A DNA stretch of 64,000 nucleotides from Thiorhodospira sibirica ATCC 700588 (GCF_000227725.2 NZ_MU255057.1:103483-167482), one strand, 5' to 3'. Counted from the stretch's first letter, positions 17,842 to 28,383 are shown. Program-made: numbers and translations. The notes: a model not told the origin generated them from the sequence alone.

Positions 17842-19155
17842 CTATTGCGCCAGCGTTTCCAGACGAATCCGGGTGACCGGCTGGGTCACACTGGCCAGGG
17901 CCTCAATCTCGCTGATGGCCTGATTGAGATTGCCCTCGCGCACCCGATGGGTCAGCAGGATCACATCCGCCTCGGTGGTCTGTTCATCGCGCTCTTGTTG
18001 CAAAATGGCCTCAATGCTGATCGACAGATCACCCAGAATACGGGTAATGTCGGCCAGTACGCCGGGGCGATCCAGCACCCGCAGACGCAGATAAAACGCA
18101 GTTTCCACGGCCTCCATCGGCAAAATGGGCAAATCCGCCAGCGCATCGGCCTGAAAGGCCAGATGCGGCACCCGGTTTTCCGGATCAGCGGTCAGCGCCC
18201 GCACCACATCCACCAGATCAGCCACCACCGCAGAACCGGTGGGCTCAGCCCCGGCACCTGCGCCGTAATACAGCGTAGAACCGACCGCATCGCCATTGAT
18301 CAGCACCGCATTCATCACCCCATCCACATTGGCCAGCAGCCGCTTGGCGGGAATCAAGGCAGGATGTACCCGCAACTCAATGCCGTGCGGGGTGCGCCGG
18401 GCCATACCCAGATGCTTGATGCGATAACCAAGCTCTGTGGCATAGCCCACATCTTCGCGGGTGATGTGGGTAATGCCCTCGGTATACACCTTTTCAAATT
18501 GCAGCGGAATACCAAAAGCCACCGAGGCCAGAATGGTCAGCTTATGGGCGGCGTCAATGCCTTCCACATCAAAGGTCGGATCGGCCTCGGCATAACCCAA
18601 GGCTTGCGCCTGGGCCAGCACCTCTGCAAAGGCACGGCCTTTGTCACGCATCTCGGTCAAAATGAAATTGCCGGTGCCGTTGATGATCCCCGCCAGCCAT
18701 TGGATATGGTTGCCCGCCAAGCCTTCGCGCACCGCCTTGATGATCGGAATGCCACCCGCCACGGCAGCCTCAAAGGCCACCATCACCCCGCGCTCCTGCG
18801 CCCGTGCGAAAATTTCATTGCCGTGCAAGGCAATCAATGCCTTATTGGCGGTAACCACATGCTTGCCATTGGCAATAGCCTGCAACACCATCTCGCGGGC
18901 AAGCCCGGTGCCCCCCATCAACTCAATAACAATGGCGACCTCAGGATCATTAACCACCGCCGCCGGGTCTTGTGTGATCTGGATGCCGCTGGCCTGACAC
19001 TGTGGCAGACAGTTGACATCGCGGGCCGCCGCAATACTGATTTCAATCCCACGTCCGGCCCGGCGGGCAATTTCCTCACGGTTGCGATACAGCACGGTGA
19101 CGGTACCGCAGCCCACCGTACCCAATCCAAGCAGACCTACCTTGACAGGTTTCAA
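17842..19155 (-). CDS. hom: Homoserine dehydrogenase
   Basis: 437 aa, stand-alone (not fused to aspartokinase). N-terminal NAD(P) loop GLLGLGTVGCGTV, central 'LAGIINGTGNFILTEM' and catalytic 'EADPTFDVEGIDAAHKL', C-terminal ACT domain from about 350 ('RPGVLADITRILGDLSIS') for threonine feedback. It makes homoserine, the branch point to threonine and methionine. Order alaC-hom-thrC on one strand. Confidence 0.96.
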   Translation of the reverse strand: MKPVKVGLLGLGTVGCGTVTVLYRNREEIARRAGRGIEISIAAARDVNCLPQCQASGIQITQDPAAVVNDPEVAIVIELMGGTGLAREMVLQAIANGKHVVTANKALIALHGNEIFARAQERGVMVAFEAAVAGGIPIIKAVREGLAGNHIQWLAGIINGTGNFILTEMRDKGRAFAEVLAQAQALGYAEADPTFDVEGIDAAHKLTILASVAFGIPLQFEKVYTEGITHITREDVGYATELGYRIKHLGMARRTPHGIELRVHPALIPAKRLLANVDGVMNAVLINGDAVGSTLYYGAGAGAEPTGSAVVADLVDVVRALTADPENRVPHLAFQADALADLPILPMEAVETAFYLRLRVLDRPGVLADITRILGDLSISIEAILQQERDEQTTEADVILLTHRVREGNLNQAISEIEALASVTQPVTRIRLETLAQ

Positions 19156-19194
19156 GACATACTCCTGATTTTAAAACAATTCTTGGAATGATAA

Positions 19195-19224
19195 ACACGC
19201 CGCCTGTCGCTAAGGCAGGGCGTG
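19195..19224 (-). terminator. Hairpin between alaC and hom, likely terminator
   Basis: Read on the minus strand: CACGCCCTGCC / GGCGGCGTG-type imperfect stem followed by TTTAT. It could end or attenuate alaC transcription before hom. Confidence 0.45.
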
Positions 19225-19272
19225 CTATCGTTGCGTATCATGCGGCATGGTTGCATTGAAAATCGGGGCCTT

Positions 19273-20469
19273 TCAGCCCGCCAGCAAATGCCCGTCTTCG
19301 CGCAGCATGGCGCGAATCCCGCGCAGCGCCTGACGGGTGCGGTGCTCATTTTCAATCAGGCTGAAGCGCACATGGGTATCGCCATAACTGCCAAAGCCAA
19401 TCCCCGGCGAAACGGCCACCTTGGCCTGCTTTAACAGCTTTTTGGAAAACTCCAGCGACCCCATCTCCACATACGGCGCAGGAATCGGCGCCCAGACAAA
19501 CATCGTCGCCTTGGGCTTATCCACCGTCCAGCCCAGATGGTTCAAACCATCACACAACACATCCCGGCGGTTTTGATAAAGCTGGCAGATTTCATGGCGA
19601 CATTCCTGCGGACCTTCCAACGCCGCAATCGCCGCCACCTGAATCGGCGTGAAGGTGCCATAATCCAGATAGGACTTAATCCGCGCCAGCGCCGCCACCA
19701 GGGTCGGATTGCCGCACATAAAGCCCACCCGCCAGCCGGGCATGTTATAACTTTTAGATAGCGTGAAAAACTCCACCGCCACCTCCTTAGCCCCCGGCAC
19801 CTGCAGAATCGACGGCGCCACATAGCCATCAAACACAATATCGGCATAGGCAATATCATGCACCACCCAGATCCCGTATTCACGCGCAATCGCCACCACT
19901 TTCTCAAAAAAATCCAGCTCCACACATTGCGTGGTGGGATTGCCGGGAAAGTTTAGAATCAACATCTTGGGGCGCGGCCAGGAATCCTGAATGCTTTTTA
20001 CCAGCTCGGCAAAAAAATCCACCCCTGGGGTCAGCGGCACATGGCGAATATCCGCCCCGGCGATGACACAGCCATACGGATGAATCGGATAGGCCGGATT
20101 GGGCACCAACACCGCATCCCCCGGCCCCAATGTCGCCAGCGCCAGATGTGCCAGTCCTTCCTTGGAGCCAATGGTTACCACCGCCTCGGTTTCAGGATCA
20201 AGGCTGACCTGATAGCGCTCGGCATACCAGCGGCTAATCGCCCGGCGCAGGCGCGGAATGCCCTTGGACATGGAATAGCGGTGCGTATCATCGCGCTGCG
20301 CAACCTCCACCAATTTAGCCACAATATGCGGCGGGGTCGGCTGATCCGGATTGCCCATGCCAAAGTCAATGATATCCTCGCCACGCGCACGCGCCTTGGC
20401 CTTTAGATCGTTAACGATATTGAATACATAGGGCGGAAGGCGTTTAATTCTCGGAAATTCATCAATCAT
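19273..20469 (-). CDS. alaC: Alanine transaminase AlaC-type aminotransferase
   Basis: 398 aa class I PLP aminotransferase. '[17 protein letters not shown]' near residue 34, the PLP-binding region '[11 protein letters not shown]', and the Schiff-base Lys in '[16 protein letters not shown]'. It matches AlaC (YfdZ), which makes alanine from pyruvate. In many gammaproteobacteria this gene precedes hom-thrC, as here. Start ATG at 20469, [16 protein letters not shown]. Confidence 0.93.
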   Translation of the reverse strand: MIDEFPRIKRLPPYVFNIVNDLKAKARARGEDIIDFGMGNPDQPTPPHIVAKLVEVAQRDDTHRYSMSKGIPRLRRAISRWYAERYQVSLDPETEAVVTIGSKEGLAHLALATLGPGDAVLVPNPAYPIHPYGCVIAGADIRHVPLTPGVDFFAELVKSIQDSWPRPKMLILNFPGNPTTQCVELDFFEKVVAIAREYGIWVVHDIAYADIVFDGYVAPSILQVPGAKEVAVEFFTLSKSYNMPGWRVGFMCGNPTLVAALARIKSYLDYGTFTPIQVAAIAALEGPQECRHEICQLYQNRRDVLCDGLNHLGWTVDKPKATMFVWAPIPAPYVEMGSLEFSKKLLKQAKVAVSPGIGFGSYGDTHVRFSLIENEHRTRQALRGIRAMLREDGHLLAG

Positions 20470-20664
20470 GGGCGCATTATTATTAAAAGGGCAAAGGGCA
20501 GAAGGAGATAATTGAGTCTATGCAACAGCGCGCAGCAGGGCACAAAGCCTTAAAAAATAAACCGCGCAAAACAAGCGCTTGATTCTAGCACTGCAACGCG
20601 GTATCCCGCCATCCCTGCAACCATCATGGAGCAGCGCTGCATGCGTTCTGGTAGCCGCGGTGTA

Positions 20665-21249
20665 TCAGTGGTGGCGCTGATCGGGGGGGGGCTCGCTATG
20701 GGATTTTTTCAATGCCTTGTGTTGTTTGCGCAAGGTGAGCAGGCGGCGGCGTTTTTCCTTGAGACGGCGGATAATATGCAAACGCCAGATGATGCGGATG
20801 AACAGGTATCCGAGGATGGCGGCGACGGCACTCATGATCAGGCTGCCAACGAGCAGGGGTTTCCAGATAAACAGCAGTTCTTCGCTGAACCATTGGGCGT
20901 CGAGGGTTAAGGCAAAGCCGCGTGCGGGTTCATCGAGTACGCGCCGCCCGATCTGGTAGGCGATAAAAAAGATAAATGGCATGGTTAGCGGGTTGGAAAC
21001 CCAGACCAGCAGCACCGAGATCGGCAGGTTGACACGCAGGATGATGGCCAGCGTGGCGGCAACCACCATTTGCATCGGGACGGGCAAAAAGGCGCAAAAT
21101 AGCCCCACGGCAAAGGCATTGGCCACCGAGCGGCGATTCATGTGCCACAGGTTGGGGTCTTGTAGCAGAGTGCCAAAAAAGCGCAGCGAGGGATGATGGC
21201 GCACGCGCTGATAGGCCGGAAAGAGTTTTTTGATGAGATTTTTAGCCAT
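20665..21249 (-). CDS. DUF2062 domain-containing membrane protein
   Basis: 194 aa. DUF2062 signature region 'RRSVANAFAVGLFCAFLPVPMQM' followed by membrane segments 'LPISVLLVWVSNPLTMPFIFF' and a third near 145-165, then a very basic tail (RRLKEKRRRLLTLRKQHK). ATG 21249 (MAKNLIKKLFPAY) is preferred to one five codons earlier. Function unknown; probably inner membrane. Confidence 0.85.
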   Translation of the reverse strand: MAKNLIKKLFPAYQRVRHHPSLRFFGTLLQDPNLWHMNRRSVANAFAVGLFCAFLPVPMQMVVAATLAIILRVNLPISVLLVWVSNPLTMPFIFFIAYQIGRRVLDEPARGFALTLDAQWFSEELLFIWKPLLVGSLIMSAVAAILGYLFIRIIWRLHIIRRLKEKRRRLLTLRKQHKALKKSHSEPPPDQRHH

Positions 21250-21479
21250 GCCAGCGCGTGTCATCGAGGTATTGGTCTATGGGTATGCCTTTTAAAGAAC
21301 AATAAAATCTAAAGATATAATCGTTTATTCATAAAAATGCGCGGTTGCGTGTTTCCCCCAGCGTGGCGAACGGTTACAATATTTTCAGCTCAGGCAGATA
21401 GCAAGCATTGCGCCTGTTCCGGTGCAATGTGCGTCGTTCATTCCATCTTCATCAGCCAGGATTTGACGTTTACTTCCCT

Positions 21480-22649
21480 ATGAATCTACACGAATACCAA
21501 GCCAAGGCGCTGCTGCGTGATTATGGTATTGCCCTGCCCCCGGCAGTGGCGGTGCGCTCCCTTGATGAATTGCCACAGGCCTGTGCGCAGCTGGGCGGGG
21601 ATCAGTGGGTGGCCAAGGCGCAGATTTATGCCGGCAGTCGCGGCAAGGCGGGGGGAATCAGGGTGGCCAAGGGCACCGCTGAGCTGCGTGAGGTTGTTGA
21701 GGCCATGCTGGGGAGTCAGTTGGTGACGCCGCAAACCGGCCCGGAGGGGTTGCCGGTGCATACCGTGTTGCTGGAGACGCCGGTGGCCATTGCCCGCGAG
21801 CTTTATGTGGGGCTGCTGGTGGATCGCTCGCATGGACGCATTACCTTGGTGGTTTCCGATGCCGGGGGTACGGATATCGAGGAGGTGGCGGCCCAGACCC
21901 CGGAGCGTATTATTACCCTGTTTTTGGACCCCATTGCCGGATTGATGCCCTATCAGGCACGGCGGGCGGCCTTTGGCCTGAATCTGCAGGGGGCACAGAT
22001 CAATGCCCTGGTGACCTTGTTGACCCAGCTGTATCGGCTGTTTTTGGCGGTGGATGCGACCCTGATTGAGATCAACCCGCTGGTGGTGGATGCTGATGGC
22101 ACGCTGATGGCCCTGGATGCCAAGATTACCCTGGATGATAACGCCTTGTATCGGCAAACGGCACTGGCCGCCTTGCGCGATGTCTCGCAAGAAGATGAGC
22201 GTGAGGTCAAGGCGCGTGAGCAGGCGCTCAATTATATCCATCTGGGCGGCAATATCGGCTGTATGGTCAACGGCGCCGGGCTGGCGATGGCCACCATGGA
22301 TCTGATCAAATTGCACGGCGGCGAACCGGCCAATTTTCTGGACGTGGGCGGGGGCACGACGGCTGAACGGGTGACCTATGCGTTTAAGCTGATTCTTGAG
22401 GATCCGGCTGTGCGAGCGGTGTTTGTGAATATCTTTGGCGGGATTGTGCGCTGTGATCTGATTGCCGAGGGGATTATTCAGGCCGTGCGTGAGGTGGGGG
22501 TTAAGGTGCCGGTAGTGGTACGCCTGGAGGGAACCAATGTGGATCAGGGACGGGAATTATTGCAGGCCAGTGGGCTAAATATCATCACCGCCAGCGATTT
22601 GACCGATGGCGCGCAAAAGGCGGTGACCGCCGCGCAAGGGGGGCTGTGA
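21480..22649 (+). CDS. sucC: Succinyl-CoA (or malate-CoA) ligase, beta subunit
   Basis: 389 aa. ATP-grasp subunit beginning [17 protein letters not shown], with '[20 protein letters not shown]' and '[19 protein letters not shown]', and the C-terminal ligase domain '[19 protein letters not shown]'. It forms an acyl-CoA with ATP cleavage. Succinate is the default substrate; malate-CoA ligases are close relatives and cannot be excluded by eye. TGATG coupling to sucD. Confidence 0.9.
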   Translation: MNLHEYQAKALLRDYGIALPPAVAVRSLDELPQACAQLGGDQWVAKAQIYAGSRGKAGGIRVAKGTAELREVVEAMLGSQLVTPQTGPEGLPVHTVLLETPVAIARELYVGLLVDRSHGRITLVVSDAGGTDIEEVAAQTPERIITLFLDPIAGLMPYQARRAAFGLNLQGAQINALVTLLTQLYRLFLAVDATLIEINPLVVDADGTLMALDAKITLDDNALYRQTALAALRDVSQEDEREVKAREQALNYIHLGGNIGCMVNGAGLAMATMDLIKLHGGEPANFLDVGGGTTAERVTYAFKLILEDPAVRAVFVNIFGGIVRCDLIAEGIIQAVREVGVKVPVVVRLEGTNVDQGRELLQASGLNIITASDLTDGAQKAVTAAQGGL

Positions 22650-23518
22650 TGGGCATTTTGGTGGATGCACAGACGCGGGTGATTTGTCAGGGCTTTACCG
22701 GCAAGCAGGGCACCTTTCATGCCGCCCAGGCGCTGGCCTACGGGACGCAGATGGTCGGCGGGGTAACGCCCGGCAAGGGCGGACAGACCCATTTGGGCCT
22801 GCCAGTCTTTGATACGGTGGTCGAGGCGGTGCGCGAAACCGGTGCCAATGCCAGCATGATTTATGTGCCCGCCGCCCTGGCCGCCGATGCGATTCTGGAG
22901 GCTTTTGATGCCGGGATCGGGGTGATTGTGTGCATCACCGAGGGCATTCCGGTTTTGGATATGCTCAAAGTCACGGCAGTGCTTTCGGGCAGCACGGTGC
23001 GCTTGATCGGCCCGAATTGTCCGGGGGTGATTACTCCCGGCGCCTGCAAAATCGGCATCATGCCGGGACATATTCATCAGTCGGGCTGTGTCGGGATTGT
23101 CTCGCGCTCAGGCACGCTGACCTATGAAGCGGTCAAGCAAACCACCGACACCGGTCTGGGGCAAAGCACCTGCGTAGGCATTGGCGGTGATCCGATTCAC
23201 GGCATGGATTTCATTGACTGTCTGGATCTGTTTGAACAGGACCCGCAGACCGAGGGCATTATTCTGGTCGGTGAGATCGGCGGCACCATTGAGGAAGAGG
23301 CCGCCGAACATATCAAGGCCCATATCAGCAAGCCGGTGGTGGCACATGTGGCCGGGGCGACCGCCCCCACCGGGCGGCGCATGGGTCATGCCGGGGCGAT
23401 TATCGCCGGTGGCAAAGGGACTGCTGAACAAAAATTTGCAGCCCTGCGCGCTGCCGGGGTTGAGGTGGTGGCCTCGCCAGCGGATATGGGTGCCCGCATC
23501 AAGGCGCTCTTGGACTAA
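22649..23518 (+). CDS. sucD: Succinyl-CoA (or malate-CoA) ligase, alpha subunit
   Basis: 289 aa. CoA-binding Rossmann domain '[19 protein letters not shown]', '[20 protein letters not shown]', and the phospho-His motif '[20 protein letters not shown]' near 248. The ATG at 22649 shares a base with the sucC stop. The operon continues without 2-oxoglutarate dehydrogenase genes; instead yjbQ-like and RuBisCO-like genes follow closely. Confidence 0.92.
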   Translation: MGILVDAQTRVICQGFTGKQGTFHAAQALAYGTQMVGGVTPGKGGQTHLGLPVFDTVVEAVRETGANASMIYVPAALAADAILEAFDAGIGVIVCITEGIPVLDMLKVTAVLSGSTVRLIGPNCPGVITPGACKIGIMPGHIHQSGCVGIVSRSGTLTYEAVKQTTDTGLGQSTCVGIGGDPIHGMDFIDCLDLFEQDPQTEGIILVGEIGGTIEEEAAEHIKAHISKPVVAHVAGATAPTGRRMGHAGAIIAGGKGTAEQKFAALRAAGVEVVASPADMGARIKALLD

Positions 23519-23562
23519 TGGCGCAGCCTTGCCCCAGCCGGGCCGAATGAGAGACAAAAATC

Positions 23563-23988
23563 ATGAAATATCTGCAGGAAACCTTGAGCTTAAGCACCGT
23601 TACGCCACTGCAAATCATCGACCTGAGCGAGCCGGTGCGTGCCTTTGTGCAATCCAGCGGGCTGCAAAACGGCCTGCTGACGATTTTCTCCACCCATACC
23701 ACCGCCTATATCAGCATTAACGAACAAGAGGCCCTGCTGGAAAAGGATATGCTGGCCTTTCTGAAACGTCAGGCACCCCGTGATGGGGATTATCAGCATA
23801 ATCTCAAGCCTGCGGACGGGCGCGATAATGCCCATGCCCATCTGCTGGGCCTGTCGATGAATGCCTCAGAAAGCATCCCGCTGTATGCCGGCAAGCTGGC
23901 CTTGGGAACCTGGCAATCGGTGTTTTTTATTGAACTTGACGGCCCGCGTCCGGCGCGTCAGGTGATCCTGCACTTAATGGGAGATTAG
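23563..23988 (+). CDS. YjbQ/UPF0047 family protein
   Basis: 141 aa. '[27 protein letters not shown]' and '[21 protein letters not shown]' are the metal-ligand-rich signature of UPF0047. Some members show weak thiamine-phosphate synthase activity; the physiological role is unclear. It lies 44 bases after sucD and five bases before the RuBisCO-like gene, so all four are probably one transcript. Confidence 0.9.
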   Translation: MKYLQETLSLSTVTPLQIIDLSEPVRAFVQSSGLQNGLLTIFSTHTTAYISINEQEALLEKDMLAFLKRQAPRDGDYQHNLKPADGRDNAHAHLLGLSMNASESIPLYAGKLALGTWQSVFFIELDGPRPARQVILHLMGD

Positions 23989-23993
23989 CCCCC

Positions 23994-25298
23994 TTGCATC
24001 CGCACGACATTAGCGGCTTTTTTGCCTCGCTGGAACAGTTAAACCGCGATGATTATTTAATCCTTGATTACTATCTGGAGTGTCAGGGCGATCCCGAACT
24101 GGCGGCGGCACATTTTTGCAGTGAGCAGTCTACTGCCCAATGGAAGCGCGTGGGCGTGGATGAGGATTTTCGCCCACGCTTTGGCGCCAAGGTCATTGAG
24201 CTGCGCATCCTGGAACGTCTGGAAGCCCCCAGCTATCCCCTGGATACGCCGTTTGCCGGGCCGTTGACCGCCTGTCGCCTCAAAATTGCCCACCCGCACG
24301 CCAATTTTGGCCCCAAACTGCCCAATCTGCTCAGTGCCATCTGTGGGGAAGGGGTGTTTTTTGCCCCCGGCATTCCCATTGTCAAACTGCTGGATATTGA
24401 ATTTCCCGCCGTCTATCTGGAGGCCTTTGCAGGCCCTAAATTCGGCATCCAGGGTCTGCGCGAGCAACTCAAGGTGCAGGATCGACCGATTTTTTTCGGT
24501 GTGATCAAGCCCAACATCGGACTCGCGCCAGAACCCTTTGCCCAGGCGGGCTATGAAAGCTGGCTGGGCGGGCTGGATATTGCCAAAGACGATGAAATGC
24601 TGGCCGATGTCAGCTGGTCTACCCTCGAAACCCGCTCGCGTCTGCTGGGTGCGCTACGCCAGAAGGCCGAACAGGAAACCGGCGAGCCGAAAATCTATCT
24701 GGCCAATATCACCGACGAGGTTGACCGGCTGTTGGCCCTGCATGATATCGCCGTTGCCAATGGGGCCAACGCCTTGATGGTGAATGCCTTGACCACCGGC
24801 CTAAGCGCCGTGCGGATGCTACGCAAACATACCTCTGTGCCGCTGGTGGGGCATTTTCCGATGATTGCCGCCTTCAGCCGTCTGCCACATTATGGCATCC
24901 ACAGCCGCGTATTTACCCACCTGCAGCGTATCGCCGGTTTTGATGTGATCATCATGCCCGGTTTTGGGTCACGCATGATGACCCCACATGCCGAGGTATG
25001 TGACTGCGTGCAAGCCTGTACCGATGACCTCAGTGCATCACTCAAACCCGCCCTGCCGGTGCCTGGCGGCAGTGACTGGGCGGGCACGCTGGCGGGTGTT
25101 TATGAGCAGGTCGGCTCCATTGATTTTGGTTTTGTGCCGGGGCGCGGCGTCTTCAGTCATCCACAAGGACCGCGTGGCGGTGCCGCCAGCATCCGCCAGG
25201 CCTGGGACGCCATTCGTCAGGGCATCGCCTTGCCAGACTATGCCCGCGAACACCCCGAACTGGCGGCGGCAATACAGGCTTTCGGGGCGCGGGAGTAA
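23994..25298 (+). CDS. RuBisCO-like protein, form IV (Photo-type)
   Basis: 434 aa. The whole length resembles the form IV 'Photo' proteins of Chlorobium and purple sulfur bacteria, e.g. '[20 protein letters not shown]' near 40. The carbamate-lysine motif [10 protein letters not shown] (K198, D200, E201) and K172 of the IKP strand are kept. The second active-site Lys of KPK is Asn (N174), and the loop 6 Lys is missing: the stretch reads [10 protein letters not shown] (321-330). The SGG phosphate motif is PGGSD. It cannot be a carboxylase by these criteria. A Chlorobium homologue is linked genetically to sulfur oxidation and stress. TTG start at 23994, with GGGAG just before. Confidence 0.93.
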   Translation: MHPHDISGFFASLEQLNRDDYLILDYYLECQGDPELAAAHFCSEQSTAQWKRVGVDEDFRPRFGAKVIELRILERLEAPSYPLDTPFAGPLTACRLKIAHPHANFGPKLPNLLSAICGEGVFFAPGIPIVKLLDIEFPAVYLEAFAGPKFGIQGLREQLKVQDRPIFFGVIKPNIGLAPEPFAQAGYESWLGGLDIAKDDEMLADVSWSTLETRSRLLGALRQKAEQETGEPKIYLANITDEVDRLLALHDIAVANGANALMVNALTTGLSAVRMLRKHTSVPLVGHFPMIAAFSRLPHYGIHSRVFTHLQRIAGFDVIIMPGFGSRMMTPHAEVCDCVQACTDDLSASLKPALPVPGGSDWAGTLAGVYEQVGSIDFGFVPGRGVFSHPQGPRGGAASIRQAWDAIRQGIALPDYAREHPELAAAIQAFGARE

Positions 25299-25311
25299 TC
25301 TGGAAGGCCGT

Positions 25312-25400
25312 GGAGCGCCGAGTTTCTCTTGGCCCGTCGGAATACCACATCCACCTGTAAAAGCCTGGTTTAAAAACAGCCGAGTACAACTCGGCACGCC
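25312..25400. repeat. Family 1 palindromic repeat, copy R2
   Basis: GGAGCGCCGAG at 25312-25322, a degenerated middle, TTTAAAAACA, then GCCGAG-TACAA-CTCGGC at 25379-25395. It fills the RuBisCO-like/zinc-ribbon gap. Confidence 0.65.
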
Positions 25401-25424
25401 ATCAACCATGTGAGGACTGCAACC

Positions 25425-25940
25425 ATGCACACGCATGATTCACCAGATGATAAAGACCGCCTGGCACACGCCTATGATGCGATGCTGGAGCGGGTCAAGC
25501 AGATGCTGGACAGTGCCGAAGAAGTCGGGCATACCATTGAACAGGCCCTGGATCGGGCCTATCACCGCGCTATTGAGCTTGACGAAATCACTCGTGAAGA
25601 GGCTGAAAAGGTGCGTGATTATGTGCGCCGTGACCTGCACGATATGGGGGATTACATCAAGCAGACGCAGCAAGATTATCGTGCCTGGCTGCAGATGGAT
25701 CTGCAATTGATTGAGGCGCGGGTTTTGGATTTGATCGCCTCGGTGGCTGATCGCACCAAACTGGAACTGAGCGAATGGGCGGCGCGTGCCCAGGTGGCTA
25801 TTTTGTGGCATACCGGCGAGATTACCGGGCCAGGGGTGTTGCGCTGTGAAGGCTGCGGGGAAAAGCTGCATTTCAAAAACAGTGGGCGCATTCCGCCCTG
25901 CCCCAAATGTCACGCCACGGTTTTTAAACGCGGTCGCTAA
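25425..25940 (+). CDS. Zinc ribbon-containing protein (YbeL/DUF1451-like)
   Basis: 171 aa. A long charged helical region (about 1-115, likely coiled coil) is followed by a zinc ribbon CEGCGEKLHF...CPKCHATVF at the C-terminus. The length and 'ILWHTGEITGPGVLRCEGCG' fit the YbeL family of E. coli. Cytoplasmic; function unknown. ATG 25425 is preferred to an upstream start five codons earlier. Confidence 0.85.
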   Translation: MHTHDSPDDKDRLAHAYDAMLERVKQMLDSAEEVGHTIEQALDRAYHRAIELDEITREEAEKVRDYVRRDLHDMGDYIKQTQQDYRAWLQMDLQLIEARVLDLIASVADRTKLELSEWAARAQVAILWHTGEITGPGVLRCEGCGEKLHFKNSGRIPPCPKCHATVFKRGR

Positions 25941-25969
25941 CTTAACCCTTTGATGTAACAGGAGGCTTT

Positions 25970-26626
25970 ATGGATTTTGCGCAGGCCCGCTTTAACATGG
26001 TAGAACAGCAAATCCGTCCCTGGGATGTGCTTAACACCCGTATTCTTGCCGCCATTGAGCAAACACCGCGTGAACATTTTGTGCCGCTCGCACATCAAAA
26101 ACTTGCCTACGCCGATCTGGAAATCCCTCTGGATTGCGGCGAATACATGATGTCGCCAAAGCTTGAGGCGCGCTTGCTGCAAGCCCTGGACCCGCAACCC
26201 AGCGAAATTTGTCTGGAAGTGGGCACCGGCTCAGGCTATCTGACGGCCTGCCTGGCGCGCTTATGTGCGCAGGTGGATAGCATTGAGATTCATGCCCCAT
26301 TAAAGCAGGCCGCGACACAACGGCTCAAAGCCCAGGGCATTGAAAACTGCCAGGTGCGCGAAGGCGATGCGGCCTACGGGTATACGCGGATGCGGATGCG
26401 CTATGATCTGATCGCGGTGACGGGCTCTTTGCCGGAATATCACCCCGCCTTTGAACAACAGCTTACGCTCGGTGGGCGTTTATTTGTAATCACGGGTGAA
26501 GGGTATGCGATGCAGGCCCACTTGATCACGCGCCTGGGTGAGGGTGAATTTGCCCGTGAGGTGCTGCTTGAAACGCATGTTCCAGCATTGCAGGGTGTCA
26601 AAGTCCCGGACAGATTTGTATTTTAG
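25970..26626 (+). CDS. Protein-L-isoaspartate O-methyltransferase-like protein
   Basis: 218 aa. SAM motif I 'CLEVGTGSGYLTACLARLC', N-terminal 'ARFNMVEQQIRPWDVL', and post I 'VDSIEIHAP'. It is of the PCMT-like group that lacks some catalytic residues of true Pcm and often stands next to type I secretion or TolC genes; no such neighbour is here. Repair of isoaspartyl residues is not assured. Clear GGAGG ribosome site before ATG 25970. Confidence 0.8.
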   Translation: MDFAQARFNMVEQQIRPWDVLNTRILAAIEQTPREHFVPLAHQKLAYADLEIPLDCGEYMMSPKLEARLLQALDPQPSEICLEVGTGSGYLTACLARLCAQVDSIEIHAPLKQAATQRLKAQGIENCQVREGDAAYGYTRMRMRYDLIAVTGSLPEYHPAFEQQLTLGGRLFVITGEGYAMQAHLITRLGEGEFAREVLLETHVPALQGVKVPDRFVF

Positions 26627-26684
26627 CGTAAGGCTTCATCACAGCCTGGCCCATTCACCATCGGTAGCAAAGCCGCTATTGGGA

Positions 26685-26766
26685 TATAATCCCCTCCGGA
26701 TTTGACTCAGGCCGGTCCAGCGTGTGCCGTCGTGTCAGCGTACTCACGGCACACGCCCCGGCTTTT
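26685..26766 (+). promoter_or_regulatory. -10 box followed by strong hairpin and T-run
   Basis: TATAAT at 26685-26690 (no good -35). Then GCCGG ... GCGTGTGCCGT / ACGGCACACGC ... CCGGC (26711-26762) and CTTTTT. The 11-base inner stem is perfect. It may be the terminator of the methyltransferase gene, a leader attenuator for the next gene, or a short RNA of about 70 nt. Confidence 0.5.
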
Positions 26767-26795
26767 TAAGCTATCTTTGAAGAGGGTTTGTATTT

Positions 26796-27179
26796 GTGAA
26801 ATATGCAGCCAAGCGCGTATGGCCTGAAGCGCCCAAACAGTGGGAATATGAAGGTGAAGCGGAGCAGATGGAGGCCTTTGCGCTGGAATACGCCAGCAGT
26901 CAGCAGCTTGCTCAGGGAACGGAAATCATCGTCATTGAAAAAGGCGGCGATCTGGGACTGGAGTATTTCCGCGTCACCGACACAGCACCTTATGCCGTTG
27001 TGACCAGTCAACCCCGTCTGGAACGGGAAGACTCAGTCATCCCGACCACCTTGGCCGCCACCGGGATACGCCCCTTTATCATCGCCATCACCAAGATGAC
27101 CCTGATTGCCGTCACCATCGGCGTGGTCGTGCTGGGCGCCATTTTGCTGATGCGTTCCATGGGTATCAATGCACAATAG
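26796..27179 (+). CDS. Hypothetical protein with C-terminal membrane helix
   Basis: 127 aa, not recognised. Soluble N-terminal 90 residues (acidic; '[16 protein letters not shown]', '[15 protein letters not shown]') and one membrane segment near 93-120 ('[20 protein letters not shown]'). It probably sits in the inner membrane with the bulk cytoplasmic. It starts 30 bases after the hairpin and T-run and ends 50 bases before aroB. Confidence 0.7.
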   Translation: MKYAAKRVWPEAPKQWEYEGEAEQMEAFALEYASSQQLAQGTEIIVIEKGGDLGLEYFRVTDTAPYAVVTSQPRLEREDSVIPTTLAATGIRPFIIAITKMTLIAVTIGVVVLGAILLMRSMGINAQ

Positions 27180-27229
27180 GCGCGTCTTGGCCTGATCCAT
27201 CACTTTGCACGGTTGATAATGCCCGTTTT

Positions 27230-28306
27230 ATGCACACCTTGACCCTTGATCTGGGCGAGCGCAGTTACCCGATTCATATCGGCGCTGATGCCCTCAACGA
27301 TGTCCGGCTGTTTGCGCCCTATCTGGGTGATGGCCGCCGCTGCCTGATTGTGACCAATGAAGTGGTGGCTCCCCTGTATCTGGCGCAACTGCAGGCCACG
27401 CTTAGCGGTTATGCCCCTGATGTGCTGATTTTGCCCGATGGCGAGCAATACAAAACCCTCGCCACGCTGGAGCGTATCTATACCGCCTTGCTAGAGGCCC
27501 GGCATGATCGCGGCGTGGTGCTGTTGGCCCTGGGTGGCGGGGTAATCGGTGATATGACCGGTTTTGCGGCAGCCACCTATCAGCGCGGTGTGGATTTCAT
27601 CCAGATCCCGACCACCCTGCTGGCGCAAGTGGACTCCTCCGTTGGCGGCAAAACCGGCGTGAATCACCCCCTGGGTAAAAACATGATCGGGGCCTTTTAT
27701 CAGCCGCGCTGCGTGGTGATTGACACCCAAACTCTGCAGACTCTGCCTGATCGCGAATTGAGCGCCGGGCTGGCCGAGGTGATCAAATACGGCCTGATTG
27801 CCGATGCGGATTTTTTTGTCTGGCTGGAGCAGCATTTACCCCAGCTGCGTGCCAAAGACACCCCCGCGCTGATTCATGCCATCCGCCGCTCCTGTGAAAC
27901 CAAGGCCGCCGTGGTGGCTGAAGATGAGCGCGAAGGCGGACGGCGGGCAATTTTAAATCTCGGTCATACCTTCGGTCATGCCATTGAAACCGGCCTGGGC
28001 TATGGCGAATGGCTGCACGGCGAAGCGGTGGGGGCGGGCATGGTCATGGCGGCGCAACTGTCTGAGCGCCTGGGTTGGCTGGATCAGGCCACGGTCACCC
28101 GTATCCAGACCCTGATTGCCGCCGCCGATCTGCCCACCCGGCCACCGCAGGCGCTGTCAGCGACACGGCTGCGTGAACTGATGGCGGTGGATAAAAAAGT
28201 CTTGCGCGGTCAGCTGCGACTGGTTTTGTTAAAGGCCATCGGCGAGGCCATCGTTACTGCAGCGGTTGCTCCCGCTGAGCTGGAGGCCGTACTGGCCGGG
28301 TCCTGA
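27230..28306 (+). CDS. aroB: 3-dehydroquinate synthase
   Basis: 358 aa. NAD- and metal-dependent second step of the shikimate pathway. '[21 protein letters not shown]', '[21 protein letters not shown]' with substrate-binding Lys, and the metal site '[11 protein letters not shown]'. Normal length. A hairpin terminator follows at 28321. Confidence 0.97.
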   Translation: MHTLTLDLGERSYPIHIGADALNDVRLFAPYLGDGRRCLIVTNEVVAPLYLAQLQATLSGYAPDVLILPDGEQYKTLATLERIYTALLEARHDRGVVLLALGGGVIGDMTGFAAATYQRGVDFIQIPTTLLAQVDSSVGGKTGVNHPLGKNMIGAFYQPRCVVIDTQTLQTLPDRELSAGLAEVIKYGLIADADFFVWLEQHLPQLRAKDTPALIHAIRRSCETKAAVVAEDEREGGRRAILNLGHTFGHAIETGLGYGEWLHGEAVGAGMVMAAQLSERLGWLDQATVTRIQTLIAAADLPTRPPQALSATRLRELMAVDKKVLRGQLRLVLLKAIGEAIVTAAVAPAELEAVLAGS

Positions 28307-28318
28307 GCCGGTGTTTTC

Positions 28319-28348
28319 GTGGCGGCATCTTCCAGATGCCGCTTTTTT
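28319..28348 (+). terminator. Family 2 repeat acting as terminator after aroB
   Basis: GTGGCGGCATCT-TCC-AGATGCCGC followed by TTTTTT. The nine-base stem plus T-run is a textbook terminator. The same sequence type recurs at 63039-63094 and, diverged, at 35301-35329. Confidence 0.85.
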
Positions 28349-28383
28349 ATGAAACGTCGCTCATTAGAGCAGGTAATCCAGCC

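Noticed and set aside
23994-25298. Genuine RuBisCO large subunit
   Set aside because: The loop 6 Lys and the second Lys of KPK are missing and the phosphate motif is altered, so a carboxylase is excluded in favour of a form IV protein.
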